NCBI GenBank assembly: GCA_050916095.1
Contig: CP050901.1
Span: forward strand, 310,001 to 374,000
Length of the DNA: 64,000 nucleotides
Direction of reading: 5' to 3'
DNA from: JANPCX01 sp050916095
Lineage (GTDB): Bacteria; Pseudomonadota; Gammaproteobacteria; Burkholderiales; Burkholderiaceae_C
Within the stretch, counting starts at the first letter, position 1; every line of letters starts with the position of its first letter. Shown here piece by piece: positions 1 to 8,245 of this stretch. The notes beneath the pieces are model-generated. The model saw nothing but the letters and a program-made list of their open reading frames with translations, was not told the DNA's origin and ran no database searches. The translations under genes were made by a program, and so were the position numbers.

Positions 1-202
1 CGGCGGCCAAGGTGACTTCACGAAACTGAATCAGCCTTGATGGCGGCGCATCGGGCGGGGGCTTGCCACTGGCACCCAACAACCAACCACTGAGAAAAGC
101 CCAATGCAACAGCAGCACCAACAACAAGGCTGCCAGCAAGACACGCTTGCCTGAGGCAGGCCCAGAGCCCGACTGCACCGACAATAGCGGCGTGGCTTGC
201 AT
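1..202 (-). CDS. Membrane-anchored protein, N-terminus only (runs off window edge)
   Basis: A reading frame starts with ATG at 202 and stays open to the window edge, giving 67 codons. A GAGGAC ribosome-binding site lies about ten bases upstream. The visible part has a short Ser/Gly-rich N-terminus, then one strongly hydrophobic segment (about residues 21-42), then a Pro-rich linker, as in a signal-anchored periplasmic protein. DUF3108-type proteins of Comamonadaceae begin this way, but that is a guess because the domain itself lies outside. It is divergent from the hydrolase gene at 268. Confidence 0.6.
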   Translation of the reverse strand, partial: MQATPLLSVQSGSGPASGKRVLLAALLLVLLLHWAFLSGWLLGASGKPPPDAPPSRLIQFREVTLAA

Positions 203-267
203 CAAGCCGTCCTCGGTCTGAAGGAGGCGGTTTGCGAGCCCAACGACATTCACTTCCTCTCAAATCG

Positions 268-1248
268 ATGAAACTTGCCAGCTACAAAGACGGTTCACGC
301 GACGGCCAACTCGTGGTTGTTTCGCGCGACCTGAGCACAGCCCATTATGCGACCGGCATTGCCACACGAATGCAGCAGTTGCTCGACGATTGGAACTTCC
401 TGTCGCCGCAGTTGGAGGATCTGTACACCACGCTCAACCACGGCAAAACACGCCATGCGTTTGCGTTTGATTCCAAGCTGTGTATGGCACCCTTGCCTCG
501 TGCTTTCCAGTGGGCCGACGGCTCCGCTTACATCAACCACGTGGAGCTGGTGCGCAAAGCACGCAAGGCCGATATGCCTGAGAGCTTCTACACCGACCCT
601 TTGATGTACCAAGGCGGCAGCGACGACTTTTTAGGCCCTTGCGACGACATCGTGGTGCCGAGCGAAAAAATGGGCATCGACTTCGAGGCCGAGGTCGCCG
701 TCGTCACTGGCGATGTCGCCATGGGTGTGGAGCCCGAGGCGGCGCTTTCCAGCATCCGCCTCTTGATGTTGGCCAACGACGTCAGTCTGCGCCACCTGAT
801 TCCGAGCGAGTTGGCCAAAGGGTTTGGTTTTTTGCAAAGCAAACCCGCCACCAGCTTCAGCCCCGTTGCCGTCACACCCGATGAATTGGGAAGCGCTTGG
901 TTGGGCGGCCGCGTGCACCTGAGCTTGCAAAGCAGCTGGAACGGAAAACGTGTGGGTTTGTGCGAGGCCGGGCCCGAGATGACCTTCCATTTTGGGCAGC
1001 TGATTGCCCACCTGTGCAAAACACGTCGCGTGCGTGCGGGCAGCATCATTGGCAGCGGCACCGTGAGCAACAAAGATTGGACGCGTGGTTACTCCTGCAT
1101 CGCCGAGAAACGCGCCATCGAGACCATTGAACAAGGCGAGCCTCAAACAGAGTTCATGTTGTACGGCGACACCATACGCATTGAGATGAATGGACTGGAC
1201 GGACACAGTGTGTTTGGTGCCATCGACCAGACCGTGGTGTCGCCCTGA
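268..1248 (+). CDS. Fumarylacetoacetate hydrolase (FAH) family protein
   Basis: A 326-aa member of the FAH superfamily, metal-dependent enzymes that hydrolyse or decarboxylate C-C bonds of acylpyruvate-like compounds in aromatic and amino-acid breakdown. The metal-binding pattern is visible at residues 138-142 (DFEAE), followed by the NDVSLR segment at 170-175 and the GSGTVSNKDW turn near the C-terminus. The N-terminal region (1-115) is the longer form seen in bacterial fumarylacetoacetase-like proteins. The ATG at 268 was chosen over upstream in-frame codons because the family alignment starts there. The substrate cannot be assigned from context. Confidence 0.85.
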   Translation: MKLASYKDGSRDGQLVVVSRDLSTAHYATGIATRMQQLLDDWNFLSPQLEDLYTTLNHGKTRHAFAFDSKLCMAPLPRAFQWADGSAYINHVELVRKARKADMPESFYTDPLMYQGGSDDFLGPCDDIVVPSEKMGIDFEAEVAVVTGDVAMGVEPEAALSSIRLLMLANDVSLRHLIPSELAKGFGFLQSKPATSFSPVAVTPDELGSAWLGGRVHLSLQSSWNGKRVGLCEAGPEMTFHFGQLIAHLCKTRRVRAGSIIGSGTVSNKDWTRGYSCIAEKRAIETIEQGEPQTEFMLYGDTIRIEMNGLDGHSVFGAIDQTVVSP

Positions 1249-1272
1249 ACTAGACGACGGAATGGCGAAACA

Positions 1273-1761
1273 GTGAACGAGTTGCCGCGCACATTCAAGG
1301 TGGTCACGGTCTGGCTGTTGCTGGGCCTGGTGCTTTTCCTCGGTTTTCAGTATTGGGAACATCGCCAACAGAAAAGCAGGTTCATGGCTGACAACGGCGT
1401 GATTGAGATTCGCCGGACACCCGATGGCCACTACCACTGGCCGGGAAGCATCAATGGCAAAGCGGTGGATTTTCTGATCGACACCGGCGCCACGCGCAGC
1501 GCGTTGCCCATGGATTTGGCAAGGCGTTTGAATCTGGACGTGTTGGACACCGTGCAAAGCAGCACGGCGGGTGGTGTGGTCACGGGCGAGGTGGTGCGCG
1601 CTGATGTCGAGCTCCAAGGGGGTGTGTTGGCGCAGCGTCTGCCGATGGTGGCACTTTCCGGCTTGTCCGACCATCCCTTGCTCGGCATGGACGTGCTGGG
1701 CAAGTTGCGTTGGTCCCAGGGCGAGGGCATCTTGCGAATCGACGCTGCGACGTCGCGGTGA
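1273..1761 (+). CDS. Retropepsin-like aspartic protease (clan AA, TIGR02281 type)
   Basis: A 162-aa single-pass membrane protein. Residues 10-27 form a hydrophobic anchor, and the rest should be a periplasmic retropepsin-like fold with the active-site triad Asp70-Thr71-Gly72 in FLIDTGAT and a second conserved stretch, LLGMDVLGKL, near the C-terminus. Such proteins have one DTG motif and are expected to dimerise for activity. The start is a GTG; no in-frame ATG precedes the anchor. It sits 24 bases after the FAH-family gene and may be co-transcribed. Its substrates are unknown. Confidence 0.8.
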   Translation: MNELPRTFKVVTVWLLLGLVLFLGFQYWEHRQQKSRFMADNGVIEIRRTPDGHYHWPGSINGKAVDFLIDTGATRSALPMDLARRLNLDVLDTVQSSTAGGVVTGEVVRADVELQGGVLAQRLPMVALSGLSDHPLLGMDVLGKLRWSQGEGILRIDAATSR

Positions 1762-1849
1762 TCCATTTTGCGCACCATTTGTGGTGCCCTCGCGTGCACA
1801 ATCAAATGGTCCTGCGACCCCTTTGCCCCACTATCTTTGGAGACACGCC

Positions 1850-2593
1850 ATGGCCGACGCAAGCAGCTTTACCAAATTGGTTCCCGGTTTTGACTTTCTG
1901 CAAGGCCTGGTGAAAAACGCCGGGGCCGCTTTGCCCAACATGGGGCAATGGGTGGCACCCACGCTGAACCCAGAGGAACTCGAAAAACGCATTGAAGAGC
2001 TGCGCACCGTGCAGTTTTGGCTGGAGCAAAACGCGCGCATGCTGGGCGCCACGATCCAGGCACTGGAAGTGCAGCGCATGACCTTATCGACCCTCAAAAC
2101 CATGAATGTGCAGATGGAAGATCTGCGTGACTCTCTGAAAATCAAACTGCCTGGTGCAGAACTTGCCAACCAAGCCTTGGCAGAGGGTGCCGCCGCCGCT
2201 TCAGCGGTCAAGAAGGAGACCCCAGCGCGCAAGTCCAGCTCGAAAAAAGCGGACCGGCTTGCAAGCAGTTTGCCCGGCGTGGACCCGATGCAGTGGTGGG
2301 GCGCACTCACCAAACAGTTCACCGAATTGGCTACTACCGCCATGAAAGACACGGCCACGGATGCGGCTAAAAATTTGGGTGGGGCCATGCTCAAACAGAG
2401 TGTGGAGGCGGCCAGCGAAACGCTCAAGAAAGCATCTGCCGTCCCAGCGCAAATGGCGCGTTCGGCGGCGAAAGCCGCGGGCGATGCCGCCAACATGGCT
2501 GGCGCTGCGGCAGTGGGTGCAAGAAAAGCCGCTGCGGCAAGCAAGGCCGCTCGCCCGGGTGCACAGAGAAGCACCCGCACCTCCAAACGCTGA
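1850..2593 (+). CDS. phaM: PhaM-like polyhydroxyalkanoate granule-associated protein
   Basis: A 247-aa protein. Residues 1-110 match the PhaM pattern: FDFLQGLVKN, a Trp-containing segment, then an EELEKRIEELRTVQFWLEQN-type helix and a TIQALEVQRMTL helix. The C-terminal half is rich in Ala, Lys, Arg and Ser (about residues 125-145 and 200-247), like the nucleoid-binding tails that in Ralstonia PhaM link PHA granules to DNA and activate PHA synthase. The C-terminal Ala/Lys repeats are typical low-complexity DNA-binding sequence. The start ATG at 1850 removes an unrelated upstream extension. Family assignment is good; activity is inferred. Confidence 0.75.
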   Translation: MADASSFTKLVPGFDFLQGLVKNAGAALPNMGQWVAPTLNPEELEKRIEELRTVQFWLEQNARMLGATIQALEVQRMTLSTLKTMNVQMEDLRDSLKIKLPGAELANQALAEGAAAASAVKKETPARKSSSKKADRLASSLPGVDPMQWWGALTKQFTELATTAMKDTATDAAKNLGGAMLKQSVEAASETLKKASAVPAQMARSAAKAAGDAANMAGAAAVGARKAAAASKAARPGAQRSTRTSKR

Positions 2594-2609
2594 TTTCATC
2601 AACGTCCCT

Positions 2610-3854
2610 ATGCCGCAATTCGTTCACGCCCACGCCACACATCCCGATTGGCGGGTGGCCCTGGCGCTGGTGGCCGCGCAGATCGACGCCCAACGTCACG
2701 ACACGGCTGGGCTGCAGGCACCTCGCGCGCCCACCTTGGGTTGGGTCTATTTCACCGAAGCCTATGCTTTTGATGCCGAGATGTTGCTCGCCGAGCTGCG
2801 TTTGCGCTGGCCTGGGGCGGCCTGGGTGGGTGGGGTGGGGGTTGGCATCTGCGCGACCGGATGCGAATACTTCAACGAACCCGCCTTGAGCGTGATGGTG
2901 TGCGACCTGCCCAGTCAGCAGTTTCGCGTTTTCTCGGGTGCCAAACCTTTGGCGCACTTCAAAACCACCACAGCGCAAGTGCATGCGGACCCTCAAACCA
3001 CCGATCTCTCGGACTTGTTGTCCGAGATGGCCGAACGCACGGATAGTCACTACCTGTTCGGTGGCGTCTCCAGTGGACGCGGCAGCGCCGACAGCCCTCG
3101 CGGACGGGCGGCCCACATTGCCGATGGGGTGTTCACCGGCGGCCTGTCTGGCGTGGCGTTTGGGCCCGAGGTGGGCTTGGTCTCGCGCGTGACACAAGGC
3201 TGCCAGCCTGTCGGACCCACTCGGCGCATCACGCAAGCCGAGCACAACTTGGTACTGGCGCTGGACGACGAACCCGCATTGGATGTGTTGCTGCGCGATT
3301 TGTCCTTGGGCGAATTGACCGACCAAGACGCTTTGCCCCGATTTCGGCAAACCTTGGCTGGTTTGAGCGATGCCAACTTCGACTCAAACAAACACCCCCG
3401 GTCTGGCCAGTTCGGAGCGGACACCCGCGTACGGCACCTGGTGGGTATCGATCCGGTGCGACGCGGCGTTGCGATTGCGGACCGCGCCACCCTAGGTCAA
3501 CAACTGGCCTTTTGCCGCCGCAACCCGCAAGCGGCACAACAAGATCTGGTGCGCATCTGCACCGAAATTCGCGACGAGTTGGAACCCGAAAACTTGCCCT
3601 TGACCGCCGAACACGCTCTGCAGGGTGCCGAGGGCTTGGCGGCTGCGGTGGCCGCCGCGCCGCGCATGGCGGGGGCCATTTACATCAGCTGCGCGGGTCG
3701 CGGCGGCCCTCATTTTGGTGCTGCCCACGCTGAACTGGCCGTGGTGCGGCGGGCCTTGGGCGATGTGCCTTTGGTGGGATTCTTCGCGGCCGGTGAGGTC
3801 GGACGCCACCACTTGTATGGCTATACCGGGGTGTTGACGGTATTCACGCGATAA
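2610..3854 (+). CDS. FIST N- and C-terminal domain protein
   Basis: A 414-aa protein with the FIST_N domain in the first half and FIST_C in the second. It ends in GYTGVLTVFTR, the usual ending of FIST proteins. FIST domains are predicted small-ligand (possibly amino-acid) sensors that work with signalling proteins. No kinase or chemoreceptor is adjacent here, so it is a stand-alone soluble protein. The start ATG at 2610 lies 17 bases after phaM; the longer open frame upstream overlaps phaM and is not used. Confidence 0.8.
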   Translation: MPQFVHAHATHPDWRVALALVAAQIDAQRHDTAGLQAPRAPTLGWVYFTEAYAFDAEMLLAELRLRWPGAAWVGGVGVGICATGCEYFNEPALSVMVCDLPSQQFRVFSGAKPLAHFKTTTAQVHADPQTTDLSDLLSEMAERTDSHYLFGGVSSGRGSADSPRGRAAHIADGVFTGGLSGVAFGPEVGLVSRVTQGCQPVGPTRRITQAEHNLVLALDDEPALDVLLRDLSLGELTDQDALPRFRQTLAGLSDANFDSNKHPRSGQFGADTRVRHLVGIDPVRRGVAIADRATLGQQLAFCRRNPQAAQQDLVRICTEIRDELEPENLPLTAEHALQGAEGLAAAVAAAPRMAGAIYISCAGRGGPHFGAAHAELAVVRRALGDVPLVGFFAAGEVGRHHLYGYTGVLTVFTR

Positions 3855-3869
3855 GGAAGCAGAGCATCC

Positions 3870-4445
3870 TCAAAACAACCGTCCCACATTCAACAAGGTC
3901 AACACCCCCAGCGCCGCAAAAATCAACGCCGCGATGCCATGCACCAGGCGCATAGACACGCGTTTGGCGATTTGGTCGCCCATGAAGACGGCGGGCACAT
4001 TGGCCAGCATCATGCCAAGTGTGGTGCCCATGACGACAGCGAAAAGATCGTGGTAGCGGGCGGCGAGGGCCACGGTGGCGATCTGTGTTTTATCGCCCAT
4101 CTCGGCCAGGAAGAAGGCCAGCACCGTGGTGCCGAACACGCCCCAGCGCAGCTTTTCAGAGTGATCGCCGTCATCGACCTTGTCGGGAATCAACATCCAC
4201 ACGGCCACGGCGAGGAAGGAGCCACCCACCACCCAGCGCAGCAATTGCGGGCCGAGCGCCTGCGCCACCCAGTCACCCACCCAAGCGGCCGCCGCGTGGT
4301 TGGCCAAGGTGGCGACGAGGATGCCCAGGATGATGGGCAGGGGCTTGCGAAAACGCGCGGCCAGGATGATGGCGAGCAACTGGGTTTTATCGCCCATTTC
4401 GCCAAGGGCGACCACGCCGGTAGAAACAAGAAAGGCTTCCATCAC
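3870..4445 (-). CDS. TMEM165/GDT1 (UPF0016) family cation exporter
   Basis: A 191-aa integral membrane protein of about six helices in two homologous halves. Each half carries the family signature: EMGDKTQ in helix 1 and again in the fourth helix. This family exports Mn2+ (MneA type) or exchanges Ca2+/Mn2+ for protons. A GGAAG ribosome-binding site precedes two adjacent ATG codons (4445 and 4442). It is convergent with the FIST gene and divergent from the SET gene. The gap to the SET gene is only about 43 bases, too short for the yybP-ykoY manganese riboswitch that often precedes such genes. Confidence 0.88.
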   Translation of the reverse strand: MMEAFLVSTGVVALGEMGDKTQLLAIILAARFRKPLPIILGILVATLANHAAAAWVGDWVAQALGPQLLRWVVGGSFLAVAVWMLIPDKVDDGDHSEKLRWGVFGTTVLAFFLAEMGDKTQIATVALAARYHDLFAVVMGTTLGMMLANVPAVFMGDQIAKRVSMRLVHGIAALIFAALGVLTLLNVGRLF

Positions 4446-4488
4446 TCTTCCGTAGAAAATTCAGCACTGACAGCAAAAATGTTGACCC

Positions 4489-4989
4489 ATGCCCATTCTG
4501 CGCCCTCTGCCTTCCAACGAGCTGTCTGATGCGGAGCAGGTCGCCGTGCCCGCAGGTTCCGGGCGTCCACGCGACACTCAAAAACACCCGGTGGTGGTGG
4601 GCGCCAGCCGCATCGAAGGCCAAGGCGCATTTGCCGTGAGCGCCATTCCCGCGCGACAAAAAATTGGTGAGGTGCGCGGTGAAAGTGTGAGCCAGCGTGA
4701 AGCCTTTGCGCGGGCCCGTGTGGCACGCCAGCAAAGCGGCCATGTCTTCATGATTGCGGTCTCTGACAGTCGCGCCATCGACGCCACGGCATCGACCGAC
4801 CCACTGCGTTTTGCCAACCACGCTTGTGCACCCAACATGGTGCTGAAGATTCAACAAGGCCGTGCCGCGTTCTATGCATTACGAGACATCGCTGCAGGCG
4901 AGGAACTCACTGCCGACTACGGCGCCACCCACCATGCGGGCAAGCTGGCCTGTCGTTGTGGTGCTGCTCGTTGTAGGGGTTGGCTGTAA
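4489..4989 (+). CDS. SET domain protein-lysine methyltransferase-like
   Basis: A 166-aa protein with a compact SET domain. The AdoMet/lysine-site motif NHACAPN is at 110-116, the ELTADYG catalytic turn at 139-145, and a short post-SET Cys cluster (CRCG...C) at 155-162. Bacterial SET proteins methylate lysines of proteins; the target here is unknown. About 35 N-terminal residues before the domain have no recognisable feature. The gene is divergent from the TMEM165-type exporter and convergent with blh. Confidence 0.82.
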   Translation: MPILRPLPSNELSDAEQVAVPAGSGRPRDTQKHPVVVGASRIEGQGAFAVSAIPARQKIGEVRGESVSQREAFARARVARQQSGHVFMIAVSDSRAIDATASTDPLRFANHACAPNMVLKIQQGRAAFYALRDIAAGEELTADYGATHHAGKLACRCGAARCRGWL

Positions 4990-5021
4990 GAACCTGTCCG
5001 TGAATGAGTCGGCACTGTGGA

Positions 5022-5930
5022 TCAACGCGGGCCGGGCAAGGCGTTCAACGGAATTTTCAGGTAACGCACACCATCATCTTCTGCGGGCGGCAACTGACCC
5101 GCGCGCACATTCACTTGCAGTGAAGGCAGGATCAAGGTGGGCACCTCCAGCGTGGCGTCGCGGGCTTGGCGTTGGGCGACAAAGGTGGCCTCATCCACAC
5201 CATCGTGCACATGAATGTTGTGGGCGCGTTGTGAGGCGACGCTGGTCAACCACTGCGGCGCACGGTTGGTCGGCGGGTAGTCGTGGCAAACGTAGAGCGT
5301 TGTCGTGGGCGGCATGGACAAAATGCGCTGAATGGAGCGGTAGAGCTGGTGCGCGTCACCACCGGGGAAGTCCGCCCTTGCGGTGCCCACGTCGGGCATG
5401 AAAAGGGTGTCACCCACGAACAAGATGGCGTCGTCTGGTGGGCCCACGCGATAGGCCATGTCCGCAGGGGTGTGACCGGGCACAGCCAGCGCCTGCGCTT
5501 GCAGTGTGCCGATCTGGAACGACTCGCCGTCTTGGAACAGGTGGTCGAACTGGCTGCCGTCGGGCAAGAAACTGCGCTCCAGGTTGTAGAGCTTTTTGAA
5601 CACGGCCTGCACTTGGCGAATGCGCTCGCCTATGGCAATGCGGCCCCCATGCCGCTCGTACAGCAAACGTGCGCCGGAGAGGTGGTCGGCGTGGGCATGG
5701 GTTTCCAAAATCCACTGCAGTTGCAACTGGTGGGTTTCAAGGTGCTGGGTGATCTGGTCCAGTGACGTGGTGCGTGTGCACCCGGACTTGAAGTCGTAGT
5801 CGAGCACCGGGTCCACCACGGCTGCCTGCAGAGTGGCTGGATCCCACACCACATAGGACACCGTCCAAGTCAATGGGTCAAAAAAAGCCTGCACCTGGGC
5901 TGGGTTGCGGATGGCGTCGGCGGTGGGCAT
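5022..5930 (-). CDS. blh: Persulfide dioxygenase, Blh-type metallo-beta-lactamase fold
   Basis: A 302-aa metallo-beta-lactamase-fold enzyme. The iron-binding motif THAHADH is at residues 77-83, with further His/Asp ligands in GHTPAD and in the CHDYPP segment. This is the ETHE1/Blh group, which oxidises glutathione persulfide to sulfite with O2. The start ATG at 5930 is set by an AGGAGA ribosome-binding site; an in-frame extension upstream runs through the operator region. It is divergent from a BigR-type regulator, the arrangement seen in bigR-blh operons for sulfide detoxification. Confidence 0.87.
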   Translation of the reverse strand: MPTADAIRNPAQVQAFFDPLTWTVSYVVWDPATLQAAVVDPVLDYDFKSGCTRTTSLDQITQHLETHQLQLQWILETHAHADHLSGARLLYERHGGRIAIGERIRQVQAVFKKLYNLERSFLPDGSQFDHLFQDGESFQIGTLQAQALAVPGHTPADMAYRVGPPDDAILFVGDTLFMPDVGTARADFPGGDAHQLYRSIQRILSMPPTTTLYVCHDYPPTNRAPQWLTSVASQRAHNIHVHDGVDEATFVAQRQARDATLEVPTLILPSLQVNVRAGQLPPAEDDGVRYLKIPLNALPGPR

Positions 5931-5966
5931 GGCGGCTCTCCTGTTGCAATCAGTTGGCAAGATGAT

Positions 5967-5986
5967 ATTATGTTTGTAAATATAAT
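5967..5986. promoter_or_regulatory. Candidate BigR operator overlapping a -10 box
   Basis: An AT-rich inverted repeat, ATTATGT-N6-ATATAAT (six of seven positions symmetric), lies in the blh/bigR divergent gap. Its right arm contains TATAAT, a consensus -10 for the rightward promoter. BigR-type repressors bind AT-rich palindromes that cover the promoter, so this is the likely operator. It was found by eye and has not been tested. Confidence 0.5.
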
Positions 5987-6030
5987 GTTTGCGCTTGATC
6001 AACAACCGCACCAACAACTGCGTGTTCAAT

Positions 6031-6351
6031 ATGCCCAAAGCCGCCGCCCCATTGCCTCAACCCCATGCGCTGCGGCGCGCTGCCGGACAAGCCGTCGGCG
6101 CGCTGAAACTGCTGGCCAATGAAGACCGGCTGCTGTTGTTGTGCCAGCTGTCGCACGGCGAAATGTGCGTGAGCGAGTTGGAGCAACATCTCGACATCAG
6201 GCAGCCCACCTTGTCGCAGCAATTGGGCGTGTTGCGTGGTGTTGGGGTGGTCGCCACGCGGCGCGAAGGCAAGAACATTTACTACAGCGTGGCTGACCAC
6301 TCTTTGCTGGAGATTCTGGCGACGCTGAACCGCCTTTATTGTTCGACATAA
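6031..6351 (+). CDS. bigR: BigR/SqrR-type persulfide-responsive ArsR-family repressor
   Basis: A 106-aa winged-helix ArsR-family regulator with recognition helix around QPTLSQQLGVLR. It has the two cysteines expected of the persulfide-sensing subfamily: Cys38 (LLLLCQL) and Cys104 (RLYC), spaced 66 residues apart as in SqrR (Cys41/Cys107) and BigR (Cys42/Cys108). Cys46 is an extra one. A tetrasulfide bridge between the pair releases DNA in homologues. The ATG at 6031 was chosen; a TTG at 5989 would extend the protein into the operator. It is divergent from blh and upstream of two YeeE/YedE-type genes, which it probably controls. Confidence 0.85.
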   Translation: MPKAAAPLPQPHALRRAAGQAVGALKLLANEDRLLLLCQLSHGEMCVSELEQHLDIRQPTLSQQLGVLRGVGVVATRREGKNIYYSVADHSLLEILATLNRLYCST

Positions 6352-6395
6352 ATCTGTGCGAGATAAATGCTCGAATTGAGCGCAAAGGAAACCAC

Positions 6396-6830
6396 ATGAA
6401 CATCGCCTGGGAACAGTTCACGCCTTGGTCGGCTCTCGCTGGCGGGCTGCTCATTGGGCTGGCGGCAGCGCTCTTTGTATTGCTCAGTGGCCGAATCGCA
6501 GGCATCAGTGGCATCTTGGGCGGATTGCTCAGGCCGCAGCGTCACGACATCGCCTGGCGGGTGGCCTTTGTGTGTGCCTTGGTGGCTTCCCCTGTGCTGT
6601 TGGCGCTGTTTCATCCGGTGGTTGCACCGCAAATCGATGCCGGGTGGTCGACCTTGGTCGTGGCGGGACTGGTGGTTGGCGTGGGCACCCGCTATGGCGC
6701 GGGTTGCACCAGTGGGCATGGGGTGTGTGGGCTGTCTCGGCTGTCGCCCCGGTCATTGGTGGCCACCGCGCTGTTCATGGGAGCTGGTTTTGCGACCGTG
6801 TGGTGCTTGCGCCACGGCGGCCTCGTCTGA
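6396..6830 (+). CDS. YeeE/YedE family sulfur-compound transporter, first half (PmpA-like)
   Basis: A 144-aa membrane protein with about four helices and the family signature GAGCTSGHGVCGLSRLSPRS (about residues 101-120), whose cysteine is thought to handle thiosulfate or sulfane sulfur. In YeeE the whole transporter is one chain; here, as in many proteobacteria, it is split into two consecutive genes that should assemble together. It lies 44 bases after bigR and 31 before the partner gene, so it belongs to the persulfide operon. It probably imports or releases sulfane-sulfur compounds. Confidence 0.82.
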   Translation: MNIAWEQFTPWSALAGGLLIGLAAALFVLLSGRIAGISGILGGLLRPQRHDIAWRVAFVCALVASPVLLALFHPVVAPQIDAGWSTLVVAGLVVGVGTRYGAGCTSGHGVCGLSRLSPRSLVATALFMGAGFATVWCLRHGGLV

Positions 6831-6861
6831 AACATCGACATTCAACTGCAGGAGTCTGCGC

Positions 6862-7302
6862 ATGAACATCCTCATATCTGCTGTGGTGGGTTTGATTTTT
6901 GGCCTGGGCTTGATCGTCTCTGGCATGGCCAATCCCGCCAAGGTGCTTGGCTTTCTGGACTTGGGCGGCGCTTGGGATCCTTCACTGGCGCTGGTGATGG
7001 CGGGCGCTATCGCTGTCGGGATGTTCGCGTTTGCTGCGGCGAATAAACGCACCATGTCCATGCTGGGGCGGGAGATGAAGTTGCCCCACTCGCGCGTCAT
7101 CGACCGCCGGTTGGTGCTGGGCAGTTTGGCCTTTGGCGTGGGCTGGGGTTTGGCTGGTTTTTGCCCAGGGCCAGCTTTGGTGGCATTGGGCATGGGCCAG
7201 GTCAAAGCCTTGGTGTTTGTGCTGGCCATGCTCGCCGGCATGGGTTTGTTCGAGGCACTGGAGTGGTGGCGCCGTGCGCGTCAAACGGAGGTGGCAGCAT
7301 GA
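6862..7302 (+). CDS. YeeE/YedE (DUF6691) family transporter, second half (PmpB-like)
   Basis: A 146-aa membrane protein with about four helices. It carries FCPGPALVALG (about residues 104-114), the conserved Cys-Pro-Gly-Pro motif of the DUF6691/YeeE C-terminal half. A GGAG ribosome-binding site precedes the ATG at 6862. It pairs with the gene just upstream, and its stop overlaps the next gene's start (ATGA). As part of the bigR operon it should serve sulfur-compound transport linked to persulfide removal. Confidence 0.82.
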   Translation: MNILISAVVGLIFGLGLIVSGMANPAKVLGFLDLGGAWDPSLALVMAGAIAVGMFAFAAANKRTMSMLGREMKLPHSRVIDRRLVLGSLAFGVGWGLAGFCPGPALVALGMGQVKALVFVLAMLAGMGLFEALEWWRRARQTEVAA

Positions 7303-7955
7303 ACGCCTGGTGGCCTGTGGCGGCCACGTTGTTCATCATGCTGGCCTATGAAGTGGTATTGGCTTGGTTGGAGCGATACCGTCCACAGCACTTGGCGCGC
7401 ACCGTCAACGCCCGTTTGCGCGAAGACTGGTTCGCAGCGGTCTCCGCCCATGTGGGATCTGAGTTGCTGGCCGTGCAAACCCTGCGCAACTCTGTGATGT
7501 CGGCCACCATGATTGCATCTACAGCCGCGCTGGGCCTGATGGGTGCCGTCACCTTGGCGGCACCGAGCTTGCGAGAACAAATGACGGGCCTGGTGCTTGG
7601 GCCGAACCTGCCACTGTTCAGCGTGCAATTGGGCCTGCAGTTCGTGCTGATCGCACTGCTCTTTGGTTCACTGGTGGCTTCCGCCATGGCGGTGCGCTTT
7701 TACAACCACGCCGGTTTTGTCTGCGCTATTCCCGTGGGCAGCAGCGCACGACAGCAATGGACAGACGCAGGTCGCCACTATGTGCGCCGCGCCGGTTTGC
7801 TCTACAGCTGGGGATTGCGTCACTTGATCCTCGTGGTGCCCATTCTGGTGGCACTGTTGCACCCCACTGCCGGTCCCGTGGCCGCGCTGGTGGTGGTAGG
7901 CGTGTTGTGGCGGTTTGACCGCTATCGCCAGCCAGCCGAAAGCATCACCGCCTGA
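7299..7955 (+). CDS. DUF599 family membrane protein
   Basis: A 218-aa protein with about four transmembrane helices and the DUF599 pattern: LAWLERYRP near the N-terminus, then TLRNSVMSATMIASTAALGLMG. The function of DUF599 is unknown. Its start overlaps the preceding transporter gene by four bases (ATGA), so it is translationally coupled to the sulfur operon. Immediately after its stop lies the 3' remnant of an unrelated enzyme gene. Confidence 0.8.
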   Translation: MNAWWPVAATLFIMLAYEVVLAWLERYRPQHLARTVNARLREDWFAAVSAHVGSELLAVQTLRNSVMSATMIASTAALGLMGAVTLAAPSLREQMTGLVLGPNLPLFSVQLGLQFVLIALLFGSLVASAMAVRFYNHAGFVCAIPVGSSARQQWTDAGRHYVRRAGLLYSWGLRHLILVVPILVALLHPTAGPVAALVVVGVLWRFDRYRQPAESITA

Positions 7956-7957
7956 AG

Positions 7958-8158
7958 ACTTTTGTAGACCTGCATCAAATCTTCCCACAAGGGCTGCGCG
8001 AAAACGGCATTCTGGCTGCGAGGTTTTTCTACCCTGCTGTTCCCCACATCAAAGCACGCATTCGCCTACAGCTTTCAGCCACCCATGAAACGGCCCATGC
8101 AGACTCTGCCGTGGCGGCTTTTGCCAGGGTGGGGTGGCGTTTGGGGGTCATTGGATGA
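7958..8158 (+). pseudogene. 3' remnant of an alpha-oxoamine synthase gene (Kbl-like)
   Basis: An open frame without a start codon encodes about 66 residues that match the C-terminus of PLP-dependent alpha-oxoamine synthases such as 2-amino-3-ketobutyrate CoA ligase. The visible markers are GILAARFFYPAVP, RIRLQLSATH and the terminal AFARVGWRLGVI; E. coli Kbl ends in a very similar way. The N-terminal three quarters of the gene, including the PLP lysine, are absent and are replaced by the DUF599 gene, so this is a deletion scar. Confidence 0.65.
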
Positions 8159-8200
8159 TTGATGACCGGAACCTACACAAAACACCACTCTCTTGATCGC

Positions 8201-8234
8201 CACCACCAACCGCCTCAGCAGGCGATTGGTGTGG
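8201..8234 (-). terminator. Hairpin downstream of the PEP-CTERM gene
   Basis: An imperfect inverted repeat (about 15 paired positions, loop CAGC) lies just after the stop codon of the PEP-CTERM gene on the minus strand. A clean U-run is missing, so it may be a weak terminator or an RNA-stabilising hairpin. Confidence 0.3.
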
Positions 8235-8245
8235 ACTCAAATCAA

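Noticed and set aside
4446..4488. yybP-ykoY manganese riboswitch before the TMEM165-like gene
   Set aside because: The gap to the divergent SET gene is about 43 bases, too short, and no riboswitch core is visible.
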